64,000 bases of DNA, from NCBI RefSeq assembly GCF_003820355.1, contig NZ_RPOK01000002.1, forward strand, positions 789,150 through 853,149, written 5' to 3'. Of the stretch, positions 14,501 through 22,848 are shown piece by piece. The notes beneath the pieces are model-generated. The model searched no databases, was not told the origin of the DNA, and saw only the letters and a program-made list of their open reading frames with translations. The translations under genes were made by a program, and so were the position numbers. Source of the stretch: Paralteromonas sediminis (GTDB taxonomy: Bacteria; Pseudomonadota; Gammaproteobacteria; Enterobacterales; Alteromonadaceae). The first letter of the stretch is position 1. Each line of letters begins with the position of its first letter.

Positions 14501-14973
14501 TGTGGCTTTGATTCAATAAGACGTGAGATCATGCCCTGTTCAATAATGGCGTAGCTTCTAGGGCCAAGGCCCGTACCTAAGAATAGATCCGTAATATCGC
14601 GCCGGCGACAACGGGTACCATTGAGGAAATAGGTTGATTGACCGTCGCGTGTCACTAGACGCTTTACAGAGAGTTCAGCGTACTTAGCGTATTCACCTGA
14701 TAAGCGACCTTCGGCATTATCAAAGACCAGTTCAACGCTACATTGTCCGACAGGTTTTCGCGACGTGGAGCCATTGAAAATAACATCAGTCATGGCATCA
14801 CCGCGCAGGTTTTTCGCAGAGCTTTCGCCCAATACCCATCGTACGGCATCAATCACATTGGATTTACCGCATCCATTTGGCCCAACGATAGCAGTCATGC
14901 TACCTGGGAAAGGTATAGAGGTAGGCTCTACAAAGGATTTAAACCCTGCAAGCTTGATCCGCTTTAGACGCAT
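11518..14973 (-). CDS. smc: Chromosome partition/condensation protein SMC
   Basis: This is the ATPase that organises chromosomes, 1151 residues from the chosen start. The frame opens at 15012, but ATG 14973 gives the family N terminus MRLKRIKLAGFKSF, so I prefer it. Visible are Walker A GPNGCGKSN, long coiled coils (about 160-490 and 650-1000), a hinge between them, the signature LLSGGEKALTALSLVFA, and Walker B FCLLDEVDAPLDD. It heads the smc-zipA-ligA operon and diverges from cysZ. A gammaproteobacterium carrying smc rather than mukBEF fits Alteromonadales. ScpA/ScpB are not in the window. Confidence 0.95.
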   Translation of the reverse strand: MRLKRIKLAGFKSFVEPTSIPFPGSMTAIVGPNGCGKSNVIDAVRWVLGESSAKNLRGDAMTDVIFNGSTSRKPVGQCSVELVFDNAEGRLSGEYAKYAELSVKRLVTRDGQSTYFLNGTRCRRRDITDLFLGTGLGPRSYAIIEQGMISRLIESKPQELRVFIEEAAGISKYKERRRETETRIRHTLENLDRLSDVRSELGQQLEKLQRQAAAAERYTTLKKQERQLKSELAVIRYLGLNEKIQQLDNKIKQSENEFEALKARYHGDEAGIETYREKQRQLNVAMDDTQQTVFKLATQITRAEEAGQYREQRIKQIDALHQQLVSKVEKGTEEKTLLDAQLSEARSELDALLPEQALLAEQKGELQARREDAEEALQLFTENRRQNDERYHQKKRDAQACHGKIQSTMSMQMRTQQRLRELEEEKRTATDEMLVAQSESLEELKLQAKEEVDSCKADVERVKEKVTVQREKVQQAEDIKASAQALCNKHQATIDALEALQQQQDIDHEFLPLWQSLTVKPGFEPLVEQVLAHWGEPLITSSMAVITDDSPADTLPNSKRVVFSEAFTSQKRSGTLAEQCDSVSVPLLFNHIHCVDEDEEAFSLLPSIEAEESVIARSGLWLSNEWAIFGAGQLASGALQRQAKLTEQYQLKKTSEAALDHAEQALHSERSALADLEKQLDASNTALSHSQASLADVTQRHGLVAMQVEQNQARATKLDEELEKQAALLEQEQMQLEKLSESVELLEAEIFELETTQDDVEKQLADLQSQVSQARTQYDVVTQSNHETTLKVNALTQQVDHVQQSVSRLQSQLQEWKDEQSQLAEEKLALSNPVESDDEQLQVWLAARAEAEEQLLVLQQQMSEVEAWLSKAQQDQQGIQREMEAQSSIKESLNLEAEGFRVRASGVLEQLKETGHTVKETMETLPEDAQENTWQQRLEQTTASLKRLGAVNLAAVEEYKVQAERKKHLDDQNDDLNDALETLQSAIRKIDKETRTRFSTTFDQVNSDLKSLFPKVFGGGSAYLALTDDDLLETGVTIMARPPGKKNSTIHLLSGGEKALTALSLVFAIFRLNPAPFCLLDEVDAPLDDANVGRFCNLVSEMSNSVQFIYITHNKIAMEMASHLTGVTMAEPGVSRMVAVDVDEAVSMVQA

Positions 14974-15096
14974 TAACGCACATTTATTGTTGTAATCAAC
15001 TGAATGTAACAAAGTTCAAGGTTGGTAACAATTCAGAATTGGCAGCGCGTGCCTGAGTGATTAAACTGGTAATACAGTACGTTAGAGGAGTTGAAT

Positions 15097-15870
15097 GTGG
15101 AGCACGGCGGCTTTCATTATTTTATATCGGGTTTTACCCTTATTCGCACTAAGGGCCTTAAACGGTTTGTGTTTATCCCCATGACGGTAAACCTGATTTT
15201 GTTCGGTGTTGCCTTTTCTTGGTTGTTGGCAAATTTAGGTGAAAGTATTACTTGGCTTATGAGCTTTATTCCAGAGTGGTTAGGGTGGTTTAAAGAGGCA
15301 CTAGCCTTTGTATTGTGGCCACTGGCTATCATCAGCTCACTCCTACTCTTTGCCATTCTATTTGGCACATTGGCAAATATCTTTGCTGCCCCTTTCAATG
15401 GCCTTCTTGCCGAGAAAGTAGAACGGCACCTGACACAGCAACCTTTAGGTGATGATGGTTTTATGGCACTGCTCAAGGATGTGCCAAGAATGGTGAAACG
15501 CGAAATAGTAAAACTGATTTACTACCTGCCACGAGCGCTTGTTTGTCTTTTTTGTTTACTCTTTATTCCGCTGATTGGCCAATTAATTTGGTTTTTATTT
15601 GGCGCATGGATGATGGCCGTACAGTATTGTGATTACCCTTTTGACAATCACAAAATTGGCTTTGATGATATGCGCAATCAATTAAAATCAGAGCGTATTA
15701 GAAATGTCTCATTTGGTATGGCTGTGAGTATTTGCTCATTCATCCCACTACTCAACCTCGTTGTTATGCCCGTAGCGGTTTGCGGCGCGACCGCATTGTT
15801 TGTTGACAGATACCGTACCAAAGGCCTATCCCCTGACGTAGCGATGAGTACACCCCGCCATAATGACTGA
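15097..15870 (+). CDS. cysZ: Sulfate transporter CysZ
   Basis: The product is an inner-membrane sulfate uptake protein of about 257 residues with four hydrophobic segments. The N terminus FHYFISGFTLI and the block VPRMVKREIVKLIYYLPR match CysZ. The frame opens at TTG 15091, but GAGGAG (15085-15090) touches that codon; GTG 15097 has ideal 6-nt spacing and is the likely start. It diverges from smc. Its last 193 nt are antisense to the 3' end of the protease-like gene 15678-17177. Confidence 0.93.
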   Translation: MEHGGFHYFISGFTLIRTKGLKRFVFIPMTVNLILFGVAFSWLLANLGESITWLMSFIPEWLGWFKEALAFVLWPLAIISSLLLFAILFGTLANIFAAPFNGLLAEKVERHLTQQPLGDDGFMALLKDVPRMVKREIVKLIYYLPRALVCLFCLLFIPLIGQLIWFLFGAWMMAVQYCDYPFDNHKIGFDDMRNQLKSERIRNVSFGMAVSICSFIPLLNLVVMPVAVCGATALFVDRYRTKGLSPDVAMSTPRHND

Positions 15871-17177
15871 TACATAGCAGGAATATTGTTGGTGTCATGA
15901 TGCTCCATAAACGTCATGCCACCGACGGGTTTGTATGCGGAAACATCACTTTGCTTACAGGTATTGGACTTATAAATACCAGTGTAGAAAGGGTTACGTT
16001 GCCACATACTCACCTGTTCCATTGATGAGTAGGCAATCACCCCATCAAACACCAGGTTAGTCGCTTTTATATTTCCACAATAGGCATCTGCATTCCGTTT
16101 ATTGAGCGCATATTCGTCAACAAAGCCGGCAAAGTGCGCCAATTCATGGACTAGCACACTGTACTCATCGGCGGCATCCAAAAACATCACACCGGTTTGC
16201 GCGTTGGCTTTGCCCAGTTGGGCAACGACGATGAGATGTGTCGCTGAACTATTTATTAAAGACTCTGAAAGCGGATTGATATCACACCCTAACCGACGCT
16301 CGTCATTCCAGTTAACATCACATTCAAGTGGTTTGGAAAACCATATCGGATCGGATAAACAGATCCCCAGATCAGAAAAACGTTCGTCTTGCCTGAACTT
16401 GTGCACCTGTTTTATAGCCGTCATCATAGATTCAATACCGTTTGCAATAACGCCTACTCGCTGGTGACATACCTGTTCGTCAAAAGTGAAGTTGATCGTG
16501 TCCTTAATTGCACGTGGCGGTGACGTATTTATCATGTTCAACCGCGCTATGGCTGGTTCATGTTGAAGGCTTGCGGCTTTTGACAAGAGTTCAATACTGC
16601 GTTTTTGCTCACCCCTATCCCACACGATTCTGGCCAATGTGGTTTGACTCCGCGGATCAAATTCAGCCGCCCTAACCAACCATGGAAACGCCTGTTCATT
16701 TTGCTGTTGAATGAGATGCCAATCGGCCAAAGCAACCTGAGCTTCAGGTAAGCCCGCCTCTGCCGCCTTTTCAAGCCACAATTGTTTTGTTTGTGGATGA
16801 GTTTGTAACAGTGCGAATGCATATTGGGCTGCAGCGATATTACTGTTGGCAGCCATAGACAGCCACTGCAGTGACTGCGGAGCGTCTGGATTAGCCTGGT
16901 AACGCTGCCAGGCTGACTCAGCATCACCCGTTGCCAGTAGACGGTCCAACCAATAGTTAGCATTGGCCTCTAACGCGTTTTGTCGTAACTGCGTGCGAGC
17001 ACCATCCAGTGCTAACTCAACAGCAAGCCAGTTCAATTGCAGTCGCGCAGACGGCGCCAGTTCTCCGTTGAGGTTGAATTTGATACTGTCAGGTGAGTGG
17101 CTAACGCTTGAATACAGTGCAATTAGCACAACAACACAAAGCGGGACCGCTTTGATAGCAAAAGATAACTTCATCAC
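15678..17177 (-). CDS. Secreted Sel1-repeat protein with zinc-metalloprotease motif
   Basis: The 499-residue product has an N-terminal hydrophobic signal/anchor (about 7-24), Sel1/TPR-like helical repeats (about 100-215: AAAQYAFALLQ, LPEAQVALADWHL), and a C-terminal domain carrying HELAHFAGFVDEY at about 344-356. That matches the metzincin zinc site HExxHxxGxxxE, so a periplasmic zinc peptidase is likely. It follows nlpI with a 4-nt overlap, so it is co-transcribed and may serve envelope remodelling with NlpI (inference). Its last 64 codons are antisense to the end of cysZ, an unusually long convergent overlap. No specific family name is recognised. Confidence 0.75.
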   Translation of the reverse strand: MMKLSFAIKAVPLCVVVLIALYSSVSHSPDSIKFNLNGELAPSARLQLNWLAVELALDGARTQLRQNALEANANYWLDRLLATGDAESAWQRYQANPDAPQSLQWLSMAANSNIAAAQYAFALLQTHPQTKQLWLEKAAEAGLPEAQVALADWHLIQQQNEQAFPWLVRAAEFDPRSQTTLARIVWDRGEQKRSIELLSKAASLQHEPAIARLNMINTSPPRAIKDTINFTFDEQVCHQRVGVIANGIESMMTAIKQVHKFRQDERFSDLGICLSDPIWFSKPLECDVNWNDERRLGCDINPLSESLINSSATHLIVVAQLGKANAQTGVMFLDAADEYSVLVHELAHFAGFVDEYALNKRNADAYCGNIKATNLVFDGVIAYSSMEQVSMWQRNPFYTGIYKSNTCKQSDVSAYKPVGGMTFMEHHDTNNIPAMYQSLWRGVLIATSGDRPLVRYLSTNNAVAPQTATGITTRLSSGMNEQILTAIPNETFLIRSDFN

Positions 17178-18079
17178 TGGTTCTGAACTTTTCTCGCTTC
17201 TCTGACGCGTGCCAGTTCCAATCTTGCATATCTGTGCTCGACGTATTCAAACACATTGGTACTCAGAGCAAGCTTAAAATAGCTCAGTGCCTTACCAAAA
17301 TTTCCCAATGCCTGATGATATTTACCCAGATAAAAATAGGCTTCACATAGTCTGTAAGTGAGCTGCTGCTGACTAGTAATACCATCTACTAGGCTTATCA
17401 ATACTTCATTTTCTGTCATTTCACCCAGAAACAAAGATACCAGCCCATTGGCCCAATGCTGGGGGTCTAACGCCTGTCTATATATGGCCAATTTTTGTTG
17501 CGCCTGGATGGGATCAAGCTCCTGAAGCGCGATATAGGCCCAGATTATTCTGAAGGGGTCAGAGGGGTCTTTTTCTATAAAAGACGCCAAATCATTAACC
17601 GCCAATGCTGCTCGCCCGCCATAATACAGGGCAATACCTCTATTGAGCAGAGCGAAGTCGTACTCAGGATCAATCTCCAGTGTTGAATCAAATGCTTCGT
17701 AAGCCTGCTCAAATTCACTGCGCTGTATATAGTGTACTCCCAGCGAGTTATATACAGCCGCCATATCTGGCTTCAGCTCTAATGCCTGGTTAAAATCAAA
17801 ACTTGCTAAACCGGTGAGCCCAACACTGTCATAAAGTAGGCCCCGTTGATAGTGCAGCTCTGCTTTATCTTCAGCATTAAGGTCTTGCTGTTGCAGAATG
17901 AATGAATATCGCGCAATCGCCATTTGCGCGCGCGGATCAACGGGCGCGGGTTCGGCGAGTAGTAGATTACCCATCTGGGATTGAGATGGCCGCTTTGCCG
18001 TTGCTTCAGGTGTTGTCGTGCAACCTGACAACAGGCTACAAGATAAAAAAAGGCCGCAAACCAAGGGTCTAAGAGACAT
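17174..18079 (-). CDS. nlpI: Lipoprotein NlpI
   Basis: The product is an outer-membrane-directed lipoprotein with TPRs, 301 residues, matching NlpI in length and in blocks such as AELHYQRGLLYDSVGL and AAVYNSLGVHYIQ. The signal peptide ends in the lipobox LLSGC with Cys20. NlpI acts as an adaptor that binds peptidoglycan hydrolases and delivers the MepS endopeptidase to Prc protease. In many gammaproteobacteria nlpI directly follows pnp; here two extra genes lie between them. The next gene overlaps its stop by 4 nt. Confidence 0.93.
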   Translation of the reverse strand: MSLRPLVCGLFLSCSLLSGCTTTPEATAKRPSQSQMGNLLLAEPAPVDPRAQMAIARYSFILQQQDLNAEDKAELHYQRGLLYDSVGLTGLASFDFNQALELKPDMAAVYNSLGVHYIQRSEFEQAYEAFDSTLEIDPEYDFALLNRGIALYYGGRAALAVNDLASFIEKDPSDPFRIIWAYIALQELDPIQAQQKLAIYRQALDPQHWANGLVSLFLGEMTENEVLISLVDGITSQQQLTYRLCEAYFYLGKYHQALGNFGKALSYFKLALSTNVFEYVEHRYARLELARVREARKVQNQ

Positions 18080-18160
18080 TTACACCTACGTGATTTTACA
18101 ATTGAGACTATGAGTCTACCTTATTCCATGACGCGAAGGTACCTTTTGCAAGGTGTAAGT

Positions 18161-18937
18161 CTATTGCATTTTAAAAATCAAGCGGGCTTGCTTTCTAGCA
18201 TCAATGATGCCGTATTGCTGTTTTAATTGCTTAAGAAGCGTTGCATTTTCAAGTAAAAACGCGTCTAAATCTGCCAGTAATTCGGGAAAGTGAACCGTCG
18301 TCAAATGAAAAGCAACCACATCATGAGGTAAAAAAGGCGACATGCGAATATCAGTAAAATCAGGGTGGTTTTTTTTGTGCCATTCAACAACTGAATATTC
18401 CAGATCGGTCACCTGTGCTCGTTTTGATACCACGAGACGCAATGCCGCCACCGCGTCTGTAGTTTCCAGTAACATGATGTCACCCCTGTCGATTCTGCTC
18501 TGCCAGAAAACAGGCGAAAAACCTGATGGAACACTCAAACGCTCCACGTCATCTATGCGCAAATTATAATCAGAGGTATGCACGAATGATGCACCTAAAA
18601 CTTCGTAAAACGCGTTGCTATAGTGCTTTTTTACACCTTTAAATTGCTGATTAAACCACTTAGGATTATCTGGAAATACAAAGTCGATACTGCCTGCTAA
18701 CAGCGCTTTGTGAAGCCGTTTAATAGGCAAAGCAACATATTCGAATTCTATTTGTCGGTCTGCTGCATATAACTCTAGTAGGCGCCAGATCGCTCCGCGT
18801 TCTACCTCATTGTCGAAATCATAATGTGGCAGATAGGCGATATCCTGAGCGCCAACCGTATAGGTCGTCTTTTCTTTGGTAGAGGCACTGGCCACAGAAA
18901 TCATGCATAAACACAACAAAGTGGCCAATTGTTTCAT
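18161..18937 (-). CDS. Periplasmic solute-binding protein (SBP_bac_3-like)
   Basis: The 258-residue secreted protein has a signal peptide with likely cleavage after SVASA near residue 18. The mature part resembles type-2 periplasmic binding proteins: a WRLLELYAADRQIEFEYVALPIKRLHKALLAGSIDF-type first lobe and a hinge region. No permease or ATPase genes are adjacent, so it may be an orphan binding protein that feeds a sensor rather than a transporter (inference). Its start codon shares one base with the stop of the DUF1244 gene (TAATG), indicating translational coupling. The ligand is unknown. Confidence 0.75.
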   Translation of the reverse strand: MKQLATLLCLCMISVASASTKEKTTYTVGAQDIAYLPHYDFDNEVERGAIWRLLELYAADRQIEFEYVALPIKRLHKALLAGSIDFVFPDNPKWFNQQFKGVKKHYSNAFYEVLGASFVHTSDYNLRIDDVERLSVPSGFSPVFWQSRIDRGDIMLLETTDAVAALRLVVSKRAQVTDLEYSVVEWHKKNHPDFTDIRMSPFLPHDVVAFHLTTVHFPELLADLDAFLLENATLLKQLKQQYGIIDARKQARLIFKMQ

Positions 18938-19239
18938 TAGTTTTTGCCCTTGTTAGCTTGTTTAGCCGCGAGTGCCTCAAGCTGTTTTGGTGTCGCATCG
19001 CCCTGATAATTAGCTTTCCACTCGCTGTAAGGCATCTTGTAGACGATTTCTCTGGCTCGTTCATAATCCATGTCCACGCCTTCCTGCTCAGCAGCTGACA
19101 CGTACCATTTTGCCAAACAATTCCGGCAAAAATCGGCCAATAGCATAAGCTCAATATTCTGCACATCCTTGTTGTTGTCAAGGTGGTTCAATAATCGTCT
19201 GAAAACAGCAGCTTCAATGTTCGTTTGTTTGTCCGACAT
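18937..19239 (-). CDS. DUF1244-family small protein
   Basis: The product has 100 residues and belongs to DUF1244, recognised by the FRRLLNHLDNN, LLADFCRNCLAKWYVSAAEQ and YERAREIVYKMPYSEWKANYQ blocks. Function is unknown. The frame extends to 19257, but GGAGGT lies 5 nt before ATG 19239, which also gives the family N terminus MSDKQT. Two cysteines (FCRNC) might bind a metal or cofactor (inference). It sits between the pnp terminator and the coupled binding-protein gene. Confidence 0.88.
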   Translation of the reverse strand: MSDKQTNIEAAVFRRLLNHLDNNKDVQNIELMLLADFCRNCLAKWYVSAAEQEGVDMDYERAREIVYKMPYSEWKANYQGDATPKQLEALAAKQANKGKN

Positions 19240-19258
19240 AAGGACCTCCAAAAACAAT

Positions 19259-19280
19259 AAAAGAGCGAAACCGCCCTTTT
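19259..19280 (-). terminator. Intrinsic terminator of pnp
   Basis: The stem is AAAAGaGCG against CGCcCTTTT with an AAAC loop (one mismatch), 30 nt after the pnp stop. On the minus strand it is followed by a T-rich tract. It separates pnp from the DUF1244 gene, which probably has its own promoter or relies on read-through. Confidence 0.6.
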
Positions 19281-19309
19281 ATTCAAATTAACCAACGCAA
19301 GGCTTTTAC

Positions 19310-21472
19310 TTAGTCTTGTGAATCAGCGTCTTCAGATGAAGCCTGTTCATTTGACTCTGCCTTTGGCTCTTCCCTAGGTTCAGCCTTAGGCTTTTCAAGC
19401 AGTTCCTTTATGCTTAAACGCACACGGTTTTGACGGTCAATTTCCATGACCTTCACGTCAACCATCTGCCCTTCTTCAAGGTAATCGGTCACTTTATTTA
19501 CGCGTTCATGCGCAATTTGTGAAATGTGTACGAGGCCTTCTTTACCCGGAAGTACTTCAACAAACGCACCAAAATCAACAATGCGCGTAATCTTACCGTT
19601 GTAAGTCTTGCCCACTTCAATCTCTGCAGTCACTTGCTCTATCTTGCCAATAGCAATGTCAGCTTTCGCGCGTTCTGTTGCAAAAATCTTAATGGTACCG
19701 TCGTCTTCAATTTCTATATTGGTGTCTGATTCTTCAGTAATTTGACGAATCATTGCACCACCTTTACCGATAACATCACGGATCTTGTCCTGATCAATTT
19801 TCAACGTATAAATACGTGGTGCAAATTCGGACATTTCTTCGCGGTGGCCACTGATTGCCTGATCCATGACACCCAAAATATGCAGTCGCGCTTCTTTCGC
19901 TTGCTTCAATGCGATTTGCATAATTTCTTTTGTGATGCCTTCGATTTTAATGTCCATTTGCAGTGCAGTAATACCGTCTGTAGTACCCGCCACTTTAAAG
20001 TCCATATCGCCTAAGTGATCTTCATCACCTAGGATGTCTGACAATACAACGAAATTATCATCGCTTTTTACCAAGCCCATCGCGATACCCGCAACAGATG
20101 CCTTAATGGGCACCCCTGCGTCCATCAAAGCCAATGATGTACCACAGACAGAAGCCATTGACGATGAACCGTTTGATTCTGTGATTTCAGATACCACACG
20201 TACCACATACGGAAACTCTTCTTCACTAGGCATAACTGCCTGAATACCACGTTTAGCCAATCGACCATGACCGATCTCACGGCGTTTTGGCGAGCCTATC
20301 ATGCCTGTTTCGCCTACACAGTATGGAGGGAAGTTATAGTGCAGCATGAAACGACTGTCACGCTTACCCTGTAATTCGTCGATCATTTGCGCGTCACGCT
20401 CGGTGCCCAAAGTCGCCACAACCAATGCTTGTGTCTCACCGCGGGTGAATAATGCAGAACCGTGAGTACGCGGCAAAATGCCAGTTGCCACGTCAAGCGC
20501 TCGGATCATAGCGGGGTCACGACCATCGATACGTGGTTCACCCGCTAAAATGCGAGAACGAACAACGTCGCTTTCCAGATCGTGAAGCATATCCGATGCT
20601 TCCTTCATATCTTGTTCAGGATTTGCTTCAAGCAACGCTGCCAACGCTTTTTCGGTCACCTCAGTAACAGCATCTTTACGTGCTAACTTGTCAGAAATCT
20701 GATAAGCAGCCGTCATGCCTTCTTTGGCAAGTTCACTGACCTTGGTTTTCAAATCAGTATTTTCAGGTTCTGGCTGCCAGTCCCACGCCTCTACACCCGC
20801 TTTTTCAGCGAACTCTTTAACTGCATTAACTACAGTCTGGCTTTGCTCGTGACCAAACATAACTGCGCCTAGCATAACGTCTTCTGAAAGTACGTCTGCT
20901 TCAGACTCAACCATAAGAACCGCACTTTCTGTGCCGGCTACAACAAGGTCAAGTTCAGAGGAGGCTTGTTCCTCTGTACGCGTATTTAAAATATATTCGC
21001 CGTCTTTGTAACCAACACGAGCTGCGCCTACTGGACCATTAAATGGGATACCAGAAATTGCCAGTGCTGCCGATGTACCAATCATCGAAATAATATCAGT
21101 TGGGATATCGGGGTTAGAAGACACAACGGTGATAACCACTTGTACTTCATTCTTAAACCCTTCTGGAAATAGAGGGCGGATTGGGCGGTCTATCAAACGC
21201 GCAATCAGAGTTTCGTTTTCGCTTGGGCGGCCTTCACGTTTGAAGAATCCACCTGGGATTTTACCCGCGGCATAGGTCTTCTCTTGATAGTTTACCGTTA
21301 ACGGGAAAAAATCTTGGTCTGCTTTGGCTTCTTTTTTACCAACAACAGAAACCAGTACCGAGGTGTCATCCATACTTGCCATAACAGCTGCGGTAGCCTG
21401 ACGTGCAATTACGCCAGTTTCAAGTGTGACAGTATGCTGTCCATACTGAAACGATGTTGTAATAGGAGTCAC
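19310..21472 (-). CDS. pnp: Polyribonucleotide nucleotidyltransferase (PNPase)
   Basis: This is the 3'-5' phosphorolytic exoribonuclease of the RNA degradosome, 720 residues. It contains two RNase PH domains (about 10-140 and 310-450), an all-alpha linker, a KH domain ([13 protein letters not shown] near 560), an S1 domain ([18 protein letters not shown] near 640) and a short acidic tail. The start is GTG 21472, with AAGGA 6 nt upstream on the minus strand. In most gammaproteobacteria rpsO lies directly upstream; here an nhaR-type gene does, only 68 nt away. The 68-nt leader must carry the promoter or be read through from nhaR. Confidence 0.98.
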   Translation of the reverse strand: MTPITTSFQYGQHTVTLETGVIARQATAAVMASMDDTSVLVSVVGKKEAKADQDFFPLTVNYQEKTYAAGKIPGGFFKREGRPSENETLIARLIDRPIRPLFPEGFKNEVQVVITVVSSNPDIPTDIISMIGTSAALAISGIPFNGPVGAARVGYKDGEYILNTRTEEQASSELDLVVAGTESAVLMVESEADVLSEDVMLGAVMFGHEQSQTVVNAVKEFAEKAGVEAWDWQPEPENTDLKTKVSELAKEGMTAAYQISDKLARKDAVTEVTEKALAALLEANPEQDMKEASDMLHDLESDVVRSRILAGEPRIDGRDPAMIRALDVATGILPRTHGSALFTRGETQALVVATLGTERDAQMIDELQGKRDSRFMLHYNFPPYCVGETGMIGSPKRREIGHGRLAKRGIQAVMPSEEEFPYVVRVVSEITESNGSSSMASVCGTSLALMDAGVPIKASVAGIAMGLVKSDDNFVVLSDILGDEDHLGDMDFKVAGTTDGITALQMDIKIEGITKEIMQIALKQAKEARLHILGVMDQAISGHREEMSEFAPRIYTLKIDQDKIRDVIGKGGAMIRQITEESDTNIEIEDDGTIKIFATERAKADIAIGKIEQVTAEIEVGKTYNGKITRIVDFGAFVEVLPGKEGLVHISQIAHERVNKVTDYLEEGQMVDVKVMEIDRQNRVRLSIKELLEKPKAEPREEPKAESNEQASSEDADSQD

Positions 21473-21540
21473 TTTATGTCCTTTTCAAATTTAATATTAT
21501 CGCTTTTTAACGCGGCGCATAGTATAGCTGTGAAACTCCC

Positions 21541-22443
21541 TTAGTTAAAGATTTCATCGCGCGCAGTATCACAAACTGCACTGATAGCTGGGTGAGTTAC
21601 CTTTCTTTCAGCCGAAATAGCGTAAAACCGATGCTTGATTTCGTCGGTTCTTCCTATAACTTCAACAGCATATGTCTCACAGACCTCCTCTTCGACAATA
21701 CTGGGCATCATGAAGACACCTAACCCGGTATGACCAAATGCCTTGGTTAGAGCACTGTCATCGAACTGGCCTTTAATCTCGGGTACGATTTCATGTTCAG
21801 AAACCCAAATATCAAACAATTGCCTGATCGCATATTGGCGAGTGGGGACTAGCATAGGTGCCTTATTTAGGTTGGCCGGAAAGTCACTGCCAAGTTTTTG
21901 CGCCAAAGGAGGAAGTGCAAAAAAAGACACACCACATTCACCCAAAAAATGATTAAAGGCCTTCACACTGTATGCCGCACTGAGAGGCGTATCTGATAAA
22001 ACCATGTCTACTTCATGAACCGCCAGCTCGGCAAGAATGCTCTCGATCGGGCCTTCTTTACACGTCAAAGTGATATCTGGGCAATCGCGAATAGCAGGCT
22101 CCAGCATCTTATACACTATTGTCTTGGGGATCGTACTGGCTGCGCTCACGATAAATTCAGAACCACCCGCCACGACGGAGCCTCTCAGTACATCAGAAAG
22201 CTCTTTGCCCAACGCAAAGATATCATCCGCGTACCGAAGCACCAGTCTACCTGTCTCAGTCAACTCCAACCCTCTTCCCACTCTGTCGAATAGCGGCTGA
22301 TTGAGTCTGTCTTCAAGCAGCGCCAACTGACCGCTTATTGTCTGTGGGGTAATATGTAAACGATTTGCTGCCTTGGCAATACTTCCTTCTTTTGCAACAA
22401 CCCAAAAATAGTGTAAATGCTTATAATTAATGCTGTCTGCCAT
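21541..22443 (-). CDS. nhaR: LysR-family regulator of the NhaR type
   Basis: This is a transcription factor of about 300 residues. The N-terminal winged HTH begins INYKHLHYFWVVAKEGSIAKAA, the specific NhaR signature; a LysR substrate-binding domain follows. NhaR activates the Na+/H+ antiporter gene nhaA in response to sodium, but no nhaA is adjacent. I start at ATG 22443 (MADSINYK), with GAG 7-8 nt upstream; the frame opens 9 nt earlier. It is co-directional with pnp and diverges from the HNH relic. Confidence 0.85.
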   Translation of the reverse strand: MADSINYKHLHYFWVVAKEGSIAKAANRLHITPQTISGQLALLEDRLNQPLFDRVGRGLELTETGRLVLRYADDIFALGKELSDVLRGSVVAGGSEFIVSAASTIPKTIVYKMLEPAIRDCPDITLTCKEGPIESILAELAVHEVDMVLSDTPLSAAYSVKAFNHFLGECGVSFFALPPLAQKLGSDFPANLNKAPMLVPTRQYAIRQLFDIWVSEHEIVPEIKGQFDDSALTKAFGHTGLGVFMMPSIVEEEVCETYAVEVIGRTDEIKHRFYAISAERKVTHPAISAVCDTARDEIFN

Positions 22444-22496
22444 GTTTAACACTCAAAATTTAATTATCAGTTTTATATACTAGTTAGAGGGGCTGA

Positions 22497-22845
22497 TTGT
22501 TCACTTTTTTCGATCAAAAAGGTGGCAAGCCACAGGGATGGCTCACCAAAGAGGAAGCTGCGCGTTTGTATGCCCAAAACAAAGCCATATTTGAATTGGG
22601 TGAGAATGAATTCATAATGCACGGGGCAAAACACCTGGACTAATGTAGCCACGGCTTGTGCCCGTTGCAACCATGCCAAAGGAGCCCTAACGCCAGAAGA
22701 AGCGAAAGAGGCGAATATGCCACTTATCGCAGTGCCTTTTGAACCCAACCTTTACGAAAAGTTTTATCTGAAGAACCGACGTATACTCGCCGATCAAATG
22801 GCATTTCTCAGTGGGCACTTTACCCCAACCCGACAATGGCAGTAG
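22497..22845 (+). pseudogene. HNH endonuclease relic with the catalytic core deleted
   Basis: From TTG 22497 (AGAGGGG 5 nt upstream) the frame reads FFDQKGGKPQGWLTKEEAAR and ends near FIMHG with TAA at 22641. From about 22636, in another frame, WTNVATACARCNHAKGALTP continues to NRRILADQMAFLSGHF and stops at 22845. These are the two ends of a bacterial HNH endonuclease family whose members have roughly 75 more residues in between, including the CxxC and DH catalytic core. The relic therefore has an out-of-frame internal deletion and cannot make a nuclease. The 91-residue frame on the opposite strand is a shadow. Confidence 0.7.
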
Positions 22846-22848
22846 TAA

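Noticed and set aside
22473..22748. 91-aa minus-strand frame in the nhaR-proA gap
   Set aside because: It is the complement of a recognisable HNH endonuclease relic on the plus strand and lacks protein-like features.
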